From assembly GCA_013368315.1 (NCBI GenBank), contig JAACJM010000111.1, positions 62,001-126,000 on the forward strand: a stretch of DNA of 64,000 bases, given 5' to 3'. The notes under the pieces are model-generated. The model worked only from the letters and a program-made list of their open reading frames with translations. It ran no database searches and had not been told where the DNA came from. The position numbers and the translations under genes are program-made. This document shows, piece after piece, positions 24,447 to 35,334 of this stretch; the first letter of the stretch is position 1, and every line of letters starts with the position of its first letter. This DNA comes from Tetrapyrgos nigripes (taxonomy: Eukaryota; Basidiomycota; Agaricomycetes; Agaricales; Campanellaceae).

Positions 24447-24949
24447 TTCTATACAGTCATCCACTAGAGACCTAACGAACTGGCGGCCTCAAGTACTAAG
24501 TACTCTCAGCGTCTCGCAAATACCATCCCTGGAATACGACAATCGGATTCTCACCACTTTCACAGATTGCGACGTCATGGCTCTCAGGAATCTACCCCAT
24601 TTGGGCTTTAAGGGCCTGTGTATTTCTTTCGTTGTTCTACGCTTGTTCTACGCGTCTTACCCGACTAGTCGGGCTACATAGCTGCACGTAACAAATCATG
24701 TCCTACTGTAGCCAAAGGGTGGTTCCAGATGTACCCAGGCCTCTGCCGAAGAAACCTCTCTATGTGGATTCTTCGCTGGTCCCAGCACAGCAGGACCCCC
24801 CTAGGGGAAGTAGATATCAATTATGTAAGACTTTATCTCCACTTATCCTCAACAAGGCAGAGTACAAGCACAAATTGTATCATCTGGTCTTTTTTGAGTG
24901 GGGGGCTCAACATATCAAAATACTAATAACGAACAACTTGAAGATGCGC

Positions 24950-25025
24950 CAAGGGGTGTTCAAAATGTTATTGCCGTATATCACCTTGGGGGAGGGGGGG
25001 GGGGGGGTCAAGGGGTCCTTATGAC
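24950..25025 (+). repeat. G-rich dispersed module (copy 1)
   Basis: Begins caaggggtgttca, contains ttattgccgtatatcacctt, then a run of about 19 G broken by one A, and ends gtcaaggggtccttatgac. Reverse-complement relatives lie at 25979-26130. The G runs could form G-quadruplexes. Confidence 0.65.
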
Positions 25026-25978
25026 TGAGAATGACAAAGTTAGTCCTAGCGCCCCAGAAATGGTTCGTAGTACTTGCTGTAGCTGGAAAACACTCAATTC
25101 AATGTTCTTACAACAAAGACGCGCCTAGGGCATGTGGGAACTGCCCGATACACCAAATCAGGAAGGTCCAAGGCCAGATGGCCCAGACCACAGCAATTTT
25201 TCACTTCTCCATTCATTTCGGACGCACAAAAATTGTATAGATGGGAAAGGGAAAGAAGAAAGGGGCTCCATGTGTTCTTATAATTCCTTTCCGGATATTG
25301 CATACTTAATTTCTCCCTTTAGTCCGAGTTTACAGCAGAAAGCACCCGCTACTGCAAGATATGCAAAGTGGACGTCAAGATAGGATTCGGGTAACAGCAT
25401 ATTGAGACGTTAGAAATTGGCGGTTGTAGAGGAAGAGAAGTGATGTGTCGTCGACACGCAGTGCTGTGAATATAATAGCGTGGGCAGGAAATTCCCTTTT
25501 TTAGTAGGGGAGGGGGGAGGGGGGATCAAGGGGTACCCACTTTCTTACTGCCGGACATCACCTTCATTTTCAGTCATAAGGCCTGACCCCCTCCCCTCCC
25601 TCCCCCCTCTCCTTCCTTTTATGGAAGGTAGTATGTAAGCAAAAGTTACATAAGCTTACCTCATCTCCCCAACCCCATCATCAACGCTCTTTTGACTCAT
25701 ATTTTACTGCACTAAAAGTGTGTATACATGCTCTTTTTGTCCCTATTTAGATTGTACATATGCTGACCTGCATTTTTCTTACACTTACTGCCATGATGTC
25801 ATGCAGTACAAGTCACATGGTTGCAATGGAACGGTCCAGCCTCCTTCTAGATTTGGTTTCTCAGCTAACAGAATGAGCCTAGATGCTGTTTTTGTCTTCA
25901 TTTTATGCTTTTAGCAAGTCTTGTACTGAATGGAAGGCTCTTACAGGTCATCCAAGTGCTTATTACATAGCATGTCAC

Positions 25979-26130
25979 TTTGGGTCATAAGGACCCCTAC
26001 ACCCCCCCCCTCCCCCCAAGGTGATGTCAGGTATTAAGGTTCTGGGTACCCCTTGGGGGGGATCATCAGAGGGCTTATGGCCGCAAATCAAGGTGATATG
26101 TGGCAATAAGGTCCTGCACACCCCTTGAGA
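25979..26130 (-). repeat. G-rich dispersed modules (copies 2 and 3)
   Basis: On the minus strand two modules follow one another: caaggggtgtgcaggacctt with attgccacatatcaccttg (26127-26089), and caaggggtacccagaacctt with a diverged catcaccttggggggagggg (about 26055-26010). A related, looser module is near 25525-25600. Confidence 0.6.
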
Positions 26131-27029
26131 TGCGCTGTTGGCAATTGCTTTGCTCGACCCCAGCCCCCAGGCGCTTAAAGTTACAGGATCTTGGCGGCAA
26201 TCGCGTTGTACTGATCTACCTATACCTCTTTGCTCGATATCGATTCTAACACAGCGTCTACTCATGACCAAAGCTCAATGCACTGGCTCCACAGCTTTTA
26301 TTATTGCTTCTGCCGCTCTGAAAGCTCAGAATGCAATTTCGAGAGTCTATCTTTACCATTTTCAAGTTAGGTCCGTTTCTGCTGGGACATTGAATGATTG
26401 CATAGCCTTTAACACCAGGAATTGACCTAGGGCGACTATAAAGCTCTCATCTGCAAATTGGACACCGGTTCTTTGTCGATCCCATAGCGGCTACAACCAT
26501 GGAGAGAAACGCTGCGAAGGTGCGAATATTTATTAGCCAGACTGAGAATGCCCTTTTGATCAACGACGCCTTGACAGACCCTTCCTAAGCGCCTCATAAA
26601 CATGCATACATATAGATTGGTCGACTTTTCAGAGAATGATCCAACACCGCCCTACGCTATCCTATCTCATCGATGGATCCTTGGCGAAGAAATCAGTTAT
26701 CAAGACTACTTGGAATCTCGACCAGAGACAAAGAAGAAACTGGGTTACCAGAAGATACAGCGTGCTTGCAGGGAGGCAAGTGCAGACGGTTTCGATTACA
26801 TCTGGATTGACACCGTTTGCATCAACCAAGGCAATCACGACGAAGTCGTGCGGGACGTCAACACCATGTACTCATACTACCAGCACTCAGAAGTATGCTA
26901 TGCATACCTCACTGACGTTTACAAGCTGAAGGATGGATCTGCACGGGATCTAATGCCAAGGTTTTGGAGCAGTGGATGGTTTCAGAGAGGATGGACTTTG
27001 CAGGAATTGGTTGCACCTCGCAACGTTCT

Positions 27030-27273
27030 TGTAAGGGACCAGGCTAAGAGTCTCGAGAACCGTAGATGGACTCATTAGAGAGGTGCCTTAGGCCATGAAT
27101 GAAGGCATAGAGTCTGTGTTGATAAGGCTACTGAACTACTACGAGTGTACAAGTATTTATACTAATACGGAAAGGAGTAGTATATACAATAATAGAACAG
27201 GAGACAACAGAGGAGTAAGGAGTAGGGGTGAATATAGCTAGGAGCTAGGAGGATTGGGGAACTACCCATGACA
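27030..27273 (-). repeat. LTR (3' LTR in element orientation), 244 bp
   Basis: Plus strand reads tgtaagggaccagg to ctacccatgaca. By eye it is identical to 29187-29430. Confidence 0.92.
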
Positions 27274-29186
27274 TTATCCCCCTTCTAAGCTAAAGAAAAA
27301 AAAATTTGTAGCTATGAAGTGTAGTAAAGTAAAAGAAAAATTGGCATAGATGGCATGGCATAAGTAAGGCATAATTGGATGAAGGTAGTAATATATTGAG
27401 TACGACGCAGCAAGGAGGTAAAGCAGCCACGAAGAAAGGAAAGGTAGTGGAAAGAGTTGATAACGCAAATACATCACTGGTAGAAGCGAGAGAGGTAAGA
27501 AATATTGGCGAAATAGACCGAAGCCTAAAGTAAATCAAAAATGGAAATGACGAGAGTAGACCGAAGCCTAGTCTGACATTGAGAAGATATCAGGAGACCT
27601 GCAAGTGTAGACCGAAGCCTAATATGCACTGATGGAAAGCGAACGCAAAGTATGATCCACAGATCACAAATGTGGATGAGTGTGGATGAGTAATGCATAG
27701 AAGACAGGCCAAGAAATGGGAAATCTGTCAAGCAAGGATGCATATGAACATGCAAGGAGAGCAAATGGAGGTGGATGAATGAACATGCATACGAAGGTGC
27801 AATGTCAAAGGGTAAGTGCAAAAGATGAAAGTAAATGACAATGATGGAGCCATAAATGCGAATACATCAAATGCAAATGGAAGCAGGGATAAATGTGAAG
27901 AAATAAGTCGGAGTGTAAGAATGAAGGATGAAGGTAGAAAATGGTAAAATATAAAAGAACAGAAAAGCAGATATCATGCATGGTTCTCGTATCCTCAAAC
28001 CTATGCATTCATCCTGGATAATAGAACTCACAAGATTAAACCTCAAAGACTCGTATTTCTCATTCTCTAAGGGCCATTCGTCATACTTGTCAGAGATATT
28101 AATCTCAAAGGACATGTATTCGTCGTTCCCTAATGCTCACTCCTCATACTCGTCCTATAGTCTTATAGTCTTATTATCTTCCCTTTTTCGCGAATCAAAT
28201 TCACGACGGTTAAGAGTGGATTTGATGAAGTGTCAAGACTGTAGTTTTGCGAATGAAGAGCTGAAATTATGAGCGAGGGAGGGTGCGAGTGACAGCGAGA
28301 GGGTGGGAATGAATGACGATTGAAGTTGGCAACGAGAAAGAGTTGATATGATGATTAAGAGCCGATAATGGTGAGAAGTAATGTTCCAGGAGGGTAAAAG
28401 AGTCGATGATGATACAACACGCTTCGCATACCTCAGAGGCGAGAGGGTTACGTGTCGAACATCAAAAAAGAAGCCGAACAAAGAAAAAAGGTGGCGAAAG
28501 AGTTGAACGGAGATAGGGGTTAAGTGTATGACAGGGCCAAGAAGTTGGGAAATCTGTCGGAGAAGGATTCGAAGATTCTTGGATTGCTGGCGATGACCGA
28601 AGCGATGGAAAGTCGCATATCAAGTATTAGAGTGAAGGAACGGCGTGTTGACAGCGCGAGAACGCAAAAACGCTAAATTCGAATCAAATCGGCGAAGAAC
28701 TCGGAATCGTTAGAGAGGGTAGTGAGTGGCGGTAAATGATGAAAAAGCGAAGGAGAAGAGTTGGATAGGGGTAATTGACATGGCCAGAGACTGGGGAGTA
28801 TGCCGAGTGATGAGAGAATTAGAGAAGGGCAAGGAAAGTGTTGGGGGGATGAATATAAGTCGGAGAAACTTTATGAATGACGGGCGGCAACTGTTATGAG
28901 CGTCGAGAGGGTAGAGCGTCGAGATGGTGATAGTGGCGGAAGAAAGGAATAACGACGAGCGCCAATGGTCCGAAAGGGGTAAGTCCGAATGTGCGTATCA
29001 GTCGGCGAAGTGTTCCGAAGAGTGAAAGAAGAAGGAAGCGCTAGAGATGAACGAAGGAGTGACAGCGCATAGAAGAACACACAGGGAGCAGGAGAGTGTT
29101 CAGGGTTTTACAGCCAGAGGACAAAGGCTGAGGGAGCACAGAAGGAAATAGTGCACCAGGCAGTTTGTATGACAGCCTTATCAAAC

Positions 29187-29430
29187 TGTAAGGGACCAGG
29201 CTAAGAGTCTCGAGAACCGTAGATGGACTCATTAGAGAGGTGCCTTAGGCCATGAATGAAGGCATAGAGTCTGTGTTGATAAGGCTACTGAACTACTACG
29301 AGTGTACAAGTATTTATACTAATACGGAAAGGAGTAGTATATACAATAATAGAACAGGAGACAACAGAGGAGTAAGGAGTAGGGGTGAATATAGCTAGGA
29401 GCTAGGAGGATTGGGGAACTACCCATGACA
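29187..29430 (-). repeat. LTR (5' LTR in element orientation), 244 bp
   Basis: Second copy; I saw no difference from 27030-27273, which implies recent insertion. Confidence 0.92.
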
Positions 29431-30335
29431 GTTCTGTTCTTCGGTGCAGGCTGGGAAGCGATTGGATCCAAGCGCCTCTTGAAGTTGGGCATATCTCGTC
29501 TCACTGGCATTCCTCCTGCAGTGTTGGGTGGGAGTCGGCCTATTGAAGATATCGATATACAGGAAAGGATGACATGGTGTGCGGGCAGGCAAACAACGAG
29601 ACCCCCAGACTTAGCCTATTGTCTTTTGGGCATTCTGGGTGTTTCAATGACCCCAGATTATAGCGAGGATGCTAAGACGGCATTCAAACGATTACAGATT
29701 GCACTCGTGCAGTCGTATCCAGACCGTTTTAAGGAATTCAAAGGTGACGACATCTACACCATGCTTCTCAGTCAAAATATGTGTACTCGAGTTCAGTCAG
29801 GCTACAACGATTCCAGCTTTTTCACCAGCATCCATTCAAGCACCACGGCATCCTCTAGTTCTCCCTCTCTCGATAAGGATTCACTGTCACCTCTCACTGA
29901 CCAACCAGCTCTCCAGAACAGGAGTGCCTGGGTGCGATTATCACGTCCCCTTGGTTTGCTCTCCAGCGTCATATCCACATCCACATCATCCAACTCTCTC
30001 CCTGCCCCTGCAGATACCGTCTCACGAGAAACAGACAATAGAGAGAGCGAGAGCCGCAATGTCTCAAATAAGAGATTCTTTGCTTCTCATAAAGTCAGTT
30101 TCCGGTCAGGACTGATGAGCCCTGACCTAAAGTACGCTGCTGTCACCAGGTCCTCTCATACTACCGCTCATGGACGTTTGCCATCGACAAGTTATCCTGT
30201 CTCGCAGCCTCGACCCCCTCCTCTTCCCCTTCCTCGTCTTCCTGCACCAACTAACTCGAGGCCTGCGTATGTACTTGAAAAAACAGGGGGGGGACTTTAT
30301 TTACACCGCCGGAGGGTTGCCAATCAATTTACGAG

Positions 30336-30892
30336 TAGTGATGTGCAGGCTTGGGCTCGAAGCCCTAGGCCAGCCCAAGGCCAGCCCTGAAAGCCCAAGC
30401 CCGGCCCGGCCTTTGAGGAGGGCTTGGGCTTGATTTCTGAAAGCCCTGAGCCCAAACCTCAGGCCTCAGGCCTCAGCCCCGGGCTTTCAACAACACTTAT
30501 TGCCCTGTTACTGGCCAATAAAAATAGTCAATAAATAGTTGAAAATTCTTTTTTGCAGGCATTCTCACCAAGTTCTCACACAATTTTACAGTTTCTCGAT
30601 GTCTAACTTGCGTCTAACCATCTTCCTGGTCATCCCCATCTGTTATCCACCACTTGTTGGCACCAAGAATGTCGAGTTTGAGTCAGTAAATGCTTAATGT
30701 AGGTAAGTAGTTCACTTTCTATCATACAAACCTAACTTCAGACTAATCCAACACTTTGATTGCGCGACGACATCATCCTAGTCTGAGCCCAGGCTCAAAG
30801 CCCGACCCTACTTAGGGCTTAGGGCCGGGCTTGGATTCTTGGTGAGCCCGAGCCGGGGTCTTGAGCCCAAGCCCGGCCCGCACATCACTATA
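30336..30892. mobile_element. hAT-type MITE at the 3' end of the HET gene
   Basis: It begins TAGTGATGTGCAGGCTTGGG and ends CCCGGCCCGCACATCACTA(TA), an inverted repeat shared with the hAT elements at 45434-52559. Both ends are packed with gggctt/aagccc and ggcc motifs, typical subterminal transposase-binding repeats. Flanks are tttacgag and attacgag, a 7-of-8 match to an 8-bp duplication. Its ~550 bp hold no transposase. It probably is mobilised by the hAT family seen at the right of the window. Confidence 0.8.
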
Positions 30893-30912
30893 ATTACGAG
30901 ACCTTAACGTAC

Positions 30913-31567
30913 TTTTTTTTTTTTTTTTTTTTGGAGGAGTGCTTCACGGTTGCAGACAGGGGACACAGTCACCTTCCACAACCACACGTAGGTGTGGGGT
31001 CCATTGGCCCCGCGCATATGAGCATAGAACCATAGCGATGTAATCATAACCAAGCAGATTAATTCCTTTCCCTCCCCAGAGAAATGCGTTTACGCACTGA
31101 GTGTGGGACTCGAATCCGGGGTGACTGCCGGGTACCTACCCTACTTACCTCTCCCTACTTCCTGTCCTGCGTCGGCGGTCACTTTCAATACCCACTAAAA
31201 CTCCGGCTTTATCTACCCAATCATCTGGGAGTTCATGTTCATTGCACAGCAGCCCCTTCCAAGTAGTTTTAACTAACTTCCTCGGAACGGCTTTAGGGCC
31301 AAACTTTTTGCGAGTCATTCTGCAATCAAGTTCCAGGCGATCGTTGATCATTTTGAGCCAACGGTTTCGTATCTCTCGCTCTGTGAACTCTTTGTTTTCG
31401 TTTTCCAGTATTCGTTCACATCTCATTTTCCAGATGAAATAAGCTGATTCGGCAAGGAGGATTCTCCAGATCCTCGTGTCACCGCTCAGTAGCTTCCCAG
31501 TTTCCAGAGATTTTATGTTTGCGAGCCCACAGCCTAAGATATCGCCAGAGGTCGGATGGTCCCAGAA
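30913..31567 (-). mobile_element. 5'-truncated LINE insertion with poly(A) and target duplication
   Basis: On the minus strand the copy starts at 31567, ends in a 20-nt poly(A) (T run 30913-30932) and is flanked by a 10-bp direct repeat CTTAACGTAC (30903-30912 and 31568-31577). This is the classic product of target-primed reverse transcription. It contains the end of a pol ORF (31145-31567) and about 210 bp of 3' UTR. The 3' UTR includes ggattcgagtccc (minus strand), similar to a Pol III B box. It sits only about 10 bp from the hAT MITE. Confidence 0.88.
31145..31567 (-). pseudogene. C-terminal fragment of a LINE pol ORF
   Basis: About 140 codons from FWDHPTSGDILGCG to DRRRRTGSRER. Phrases such as WRILLAESAYFIWKMRCERI, NRWLKMINDRLELDCRMT and LVKTTWKGLL recur in the C-terminal tails of Agaricomycete non-LTR retrotransposon proteins. 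RT and endonuclease domains are absent because the insertion is 5'-truncated. Confidence 0.65.
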
Positions 31568-31649
31568 CTTAACGTACTTAACAACCGATACCCTCCGATA
31601 CCATATGTAATATCTCAGTATATTCTCAGGCATATGGCAACCACCACCT

Positions 31650-32240
31650 TTTTCACCCTCCGGAAGATCCGTTGGATGATAGTGACTTCGAAACCGTCAG
31701 TCTTCTCTAATGCGTAGCCGAGCACTCGAGGCGTTGGAAATATGTCTAATTTGTAGTTCCTACTTAAGTACTTACCTGGTGCATTATCCAGACCACATTG
31801 GATTTGACGTGCGGGGATGTACCACGTCTCATATCTCATCGAGGACTTCCATTTCTGATGGATGCCCCCCGGCTTCGTCAGTTGTCTCTGAGATATACAT
31901 ATGATAACCAAGCTGCCATCGAGATCCAGGACTTGCGCAGCTCGGACGGGAAATGTGGAACCATTTAAGGGTCCTGAAACTGCGAGTGCCTAGCGTAGTG
32001 ACCGTCGAAGAATTATTCTTCTTCTCTAACTGCCAAAATCTGGAGCAATGCACGGTCGACCTCGCAAACTTGTTTGTTTCCCCCTTCATAACCACTTCCG
32101 AAATCTTTGTTCTGCAGCATCTCAAAACGCTCCATCTGACGGATTTTCAGGAGAATGACGCCCTCTCCAGTGTGCTCGACCATCTTTCCTCGTCAGCTTC
32201 TCCTATTCCGTCAATTTGCGTACGGACTGTATAAGGGATA
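31650..32240 (+). pseudogene. F-box/LRR-type gene fragment with stops
   Basis: Plus-strand frames give DDSDFETVSLL, then CVAEHSRRWKYV (compare CVADHSRRWRY in the 5-kb pseudogene), DAPRLRQLSLRYTYDNQA, and LFFFSNCQNLEQCTVDLANL with a leucine-rich end. Two TAA stops interrupt the AEHSRRWKY region and the pieces change frame. The F-box itself is missing. It lies just right of the truncated LINE. Confidence 0.6.
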
Positions 32241-33237
32241 AGAGACTTTTGTTAGCAATAGTAGACGTAACTGCGTCTTGGTCCCGACAGCTTAGGGAGG
32301 TCAAAGCGAGGTATGTATTTTTCTCTCTCTTTTTTTTTTTTTTTTTTTTTGCACGTGACGTTTCAAAGGGACTAAGCACTTTCAGTTTGACGATGAGGCC
32401 GAGGGTGTTGACGGTGTATTTTCTGAAAAATTTCAGATGACTGCGAGAGATGAAGTCGTTGGTTGGAGGAGTACTGACTGTACATTGATGCATGGGTACG
32501 TTTACATTTTTAACATTGCTGTCGCGGATACCCTCAGAAAATCTCACTGGAGCCCTGAGCAGATCGAAACTGCCATGGCCACACAAGCCTCCGCTTGGCC
32601 CAAACCAGTGTAACTGTATACCTGCTTCTCCTCCTTTGTCATAAATTTACGTGACTACTCATTCCTAGCCGCTTTTTTGCAGCTTGAGCAAACAGTCACA
32701 GGCTGTTCAAAAGTACGAGACCGTTCTGGTATTGCGGCCAGTCTGTAATTCTATTCCTGGTCTTGTCATTTAAAGGTGCATGCAGACGGTCGGATACCGT
32801 CGCAACACAGCGAGAGGAAGTGTTAAGGCAAAGGAACTTGTACAAACAATGTGAAGGAGCGAACGGGACATTGTTATGCAGTTGATGATGTAAAGGTTCG
32901 AGTGAACTTGGAATTATGAGGTCCTTTAGGCTTTAGGGACTCGTTCTTATAAATGGGATTCGGAGACGTGATGAGCACAGCAGTAGCGTGGCGTGAGAAT
33001 CACCGCTGGTCTGCGGTGGACCTGTCTTGATTGGTCTCCATAGCCAACGTTGTCCGTGCACCACAGTACATCACCGTGTCCGTAAAGGTACATCTTCGCT
33101 TCTCGTTTCCCAAACTTTCACTATCATTGACTATGAAGTCCTGGTCGTATAGTCTGACACCTGTGACGGCTGTTCGTTGTCTCAGCTCAGGGCTGCAAAC
33201 CGTGTTAATCTCAAGCTCCCAGCCGTGACAGACCGTA
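32241..33237. other. Intergenic; nothing recognised
   Basis: No family-like frame. A 21-nt T run at 32330-32350 stands out but has no duplication or LINE-like sequence beside it. The right end should contain the promoter of the gene at 33238. Confidence 0.35.
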
Positions 33238-34942
33238 ATGGCGGGAGATTTACAAGACGGGTCCAGTGATTCTGACATGGTGAATGAACTGCAGAAGACA
33301 GTGACAATAGTATTCTGGTATAAGGTATTGTCTAACTGCTTTGTCTCGAATACCATTAATTGATTCTGTACCAAAAGGAAAACACTGAACCCATTCGCCT
33401 GCAACATATGATCCCTACATTCCCGCTTTTTCAGCTTTCTCGCTTCACGTCTCTGGTTACGGATTTGGGTCTCACAGCTACGAGTTATCTCGACACATAC
33501 AATCCTCAGTCAGGTAAATGGGACCAACACACAATTAGCAGCGTACGCGTTGTGGAAACAAATCAAAGGCTTTTATACCGCATTCGCAAAAGCCTTCTGG
33601 AAGGACTAGTAGAATCCGAATGCACAAGTCTCGACGAGGAGGTTGAAAGCCAACCCAAACCGGATTCTCAGTCAACCAATCTCGGTCATAGCCCCGTTAC
33701 TAGAAAACGCTCTTCCTCTGTTACCCATGAATCTATGCCTCCCGCAAAACAGTTTATTCCAAACACACATTATCCAACTGCTACTCCTGAGATGTCTGCT
33801 ACACCTGTTGCTGGACCTTCATCGTCCTCAGCACACGACCAAGTCCCGCAACACCAAGATCACGATTTATCACCTAGTCTTTCCATGTCACCTCAGGTTT
33901 CTCCCCCCAACCCTTCCAATTACATGTATCAACCGCAAACCTTTTACAACAGCACTCCCGGTCCTACAACAGTTACTCTTCCTTCGTACTTGGTCAATCC
34001 TCCCACAGACCTTCCACCAATACCTTACCACCCTCATCCTCCTCTGAAACGATGGCCAAACGACTACACTGTTGCCCAACTCTCTGTGGGGTTCCACGCC
34101 TTGGAGGCTCTCTGCTCACACTCCCACGTTATCGCCGTCTCGCCCACAGGGGAAACAACGTCTGCAACCGCTCCCAATCTCACCCAAAAATCCGCTTTCG
34201 AACGCGTCTTCGGGTCTCGCTATGTGAAGTCGACAGTATGTCGACATCGAGGTGTCTGGAGACGAGCGCCGAGGGAGATCAGGGAGGAATTTGAGAGGTT
34301 TGGGGATGATGAGCGAGGAATGTGGGGAGAGTTCGTGCGTAGGGCTGAGGGGAAGCCTCCTGGGAAGGTTGGGTTGGCGGTACAGCAGGTCCAGTCTCAG
34401 GCAAGACAAGCAGCTTCGACCTCGTCTCAGCATGACCAGTCGCAAGCACACGCGCAGTCTCAGTCCCAACAGCAGCAGCAGCAGCCTGTACAGCAGATGA
34501 TGCAGCATGGGATGCAAGCTGGGTCGTTGCTTGGTCTACCGGGCGTACAGCAAATGGTACCAGGGCATGAACTAGTGTTTCATGCGATGGGACCTGGGAT
34601 GTCGATGTCGATGCTTCAGCCTTCATCTCATCAAAGGCAAGGTGGGAAGAAGCAGAAATCTGAGCTGGACGCTGGGTTAGATTCTTTGCAAGGTTTGTGT
34701 GTTGTATCTCTCGTTTGTTCAATGGTAGCGATGGAACGCTAACTGGTTTTCTTTCCTTTTCCCTTTTCTTAGGCGATAGCCCTTCAAGTGCCCATCCTTC
34801 CTCGCATAGTTCTGGGCTACAAAATGGTGAGTGTGTCATCAGTAATTTCCACCTGAGTTCATTTGATGGACTGATGACTTTCCTTCTCTTTCACCTAGGC
34901 ATAGGTGTATATGACCCCTCATTATCCTCTGTAAGGATATAA
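33238..34942 (+). CDS. Conserved basidiomycete protein of unknown function, Gln-rich
   Basis: Exons 33238-33324, 33378-34692, 34773-34826 and 34899-34942, all joined in frame by GT..AG introns of 53-80 bp. The N-terminus (MVNELQKTVTIVFWYK, then IPTFPLFQLSRFTSLVTDLG and ISSVRVVETNQRLLYRIRKS) has the look of a conserved Agaricomycete family that I cannot name. The middle is Ser/Pro-rich. A second conserved block follows near residues 255-350 (LKRWPNDYTVAQLSVGFHAL, FERVFGSRYVKSTVCRHRGV). Then comes a Gln-rich region (QSQSQQQQQQPVQQMMQ). No signal peptide or membrane segment is visible. Low-complexity Gln/Ser content suggests a nuclear or transcription-related role, which is only inference. No defects seen. 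Confidence 0.7.
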
Positions 34943-35334
34943 AAGCCTGAGTGTAGTATATGATATATGATGGATGTCTTTGTCCCTGTTTTCCTTAGTC
35001 CTTGCTGTTTTCCTGTAGTCCTAACGCTGACACGTCTGTCTGCGTATGATACTTGGTGGTTAGATGTTCGTTTAGACGCTTGTTTGTCTGTTTTACTTAT
35101 TAGTACTAGTATTCTGTGAGTCTAGGTTATTCCGTCGTGTTACTATAGTTTTATCAGAGCCCCGTGTACCGCTAAATGTTATCACTTTCTATACTTTGGA
35201 TGCATACTTCAAGTGGAATGTGCCCAAAGTATACCGTACCAGTAAATAGGAGTAGTAGTGTGCGTGACGCGACGCGTCTTCCAATCGTCTTCAACTCCAA
35301 CCATCTCGTACCGTATGGAATGGAGTAGAAGGAG
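34943..35334. other. 3' flank of the hypothetical gene; nothing recognised
   Basis: T-rich sequence after the stop, consistent with a 3' UTR and terminator region, then undistinguished DNA. Confidence 0.35.

Larger units (their letters stand above)
18518..24731 (+). mobile_element. Plavaka-type (CACTA/CMC-like) transposon, copy A
   Basis: 6,214 bp, ends CATCTGGAACTTGCAAAGG and (reverse complement of the right end) CATCTGGAACCACCCTTTGG, so the terminal inverted repeat is about 10 bp with partial match beyond. It carries a transposase gene (plus) and a divergent DUF6532 gene (minus). It is nearly identical to copy B (35797-42010, opposite orientation); I noticed only about seven base differences and two 1-nt indels. 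The immediate flanks (CT on the left, TA on the right) do not form a target duplication. Exchanging right flanks with copy B gives CT/CT here and TA/TA there. Confidence 0.9.
24732..26601. other. Inter-element DNA with poly-G/C modules; no confident gene
   Basis: No recognised gene. The first ~100 bp are open on the plus strand (PLPKKPLYVDSSLVPAQQ) and, if the flanking inversion is undone, join in frame to an open stretch left of copy B (see findings). The rest has G- or C-run modules near 24950-25025, 25500-25615 and 25979-26130. The last ~150 bp should include the HET promoter. Confidence 0.4.
27030..29430 (-). mobile_element. Coding-free LTR retroelement (TRIM/LARD-like) inside the HET gene
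   Basis: 2,401 bp: two 244-bp LTRs around about 1.9 kb with no gag or pol motif. It is flanked by a 5-bp target duplication GTTCT (27025-27029 and 29431-29435); removing it restores the HET frame (NVLFFGAGW). LTRs run TG..CA. Orientation is minus: a polypurine tract (agaagggggataa, minus strand) directly precedes the LTR at 27030-27273, and a TATA-like gtataaatac reads on the minus strand of each LTR. I did not identify the primer-binding site. It depends on an autonomous relative for mobility. Confidence 0.88.
26602..30390 (+). pseudogene. HET-domain gene split by an LTR element
   Basis: A heterokaryon-incompatibility (HET) domain protein; such proteins trigger cell death on non-self fusion in ascomycetes and are common, less understood, in basidiomycetes. 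Part 1 (26602-27029) starts MHTYRLVDF and has the HET motifs YAILSHRWILGEEISYQD, FDYIWIDTVCINQGNHDE, VCYAYLTDVY and WFQRGWTLQELVAPRN. The LTR element at 27030-29430 then interrupts it; reading through gives a stop at 27078. Part 2 resumes after the 5-bp duplication as LFFGAGWEAIGSKRLL, then RQTTRPPDLAYCLLGILGVS and FKRLQIALVQSYPDRFKEF, then a Ser/Pro-rich tail. A hAT-type MITE at 30336 replaces the final codons; the pre-insertion frame would have stopped a few codons later. Only intact if the LTR element were spliced out, for which I see no evidence. Confidence 0.85.

Noticed and set aside
29660..30115. Alternative plus-strand frame overlapping the HET C-terminus
   Set aside because: Shadow of the HET coding frame with no family motif.
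31060..31130. tRNA gene suggested by the ggattcgagtccc motif
   Set aside because: No acceptor stem, D arm or anticodon arm could be drawn; it lies in the LINE 3' UTR.
32330..32350. T run as the poly(A) tail of another LINE insertion
   Set aside because: No flanking duplication and no LINE-like sequence next to it.
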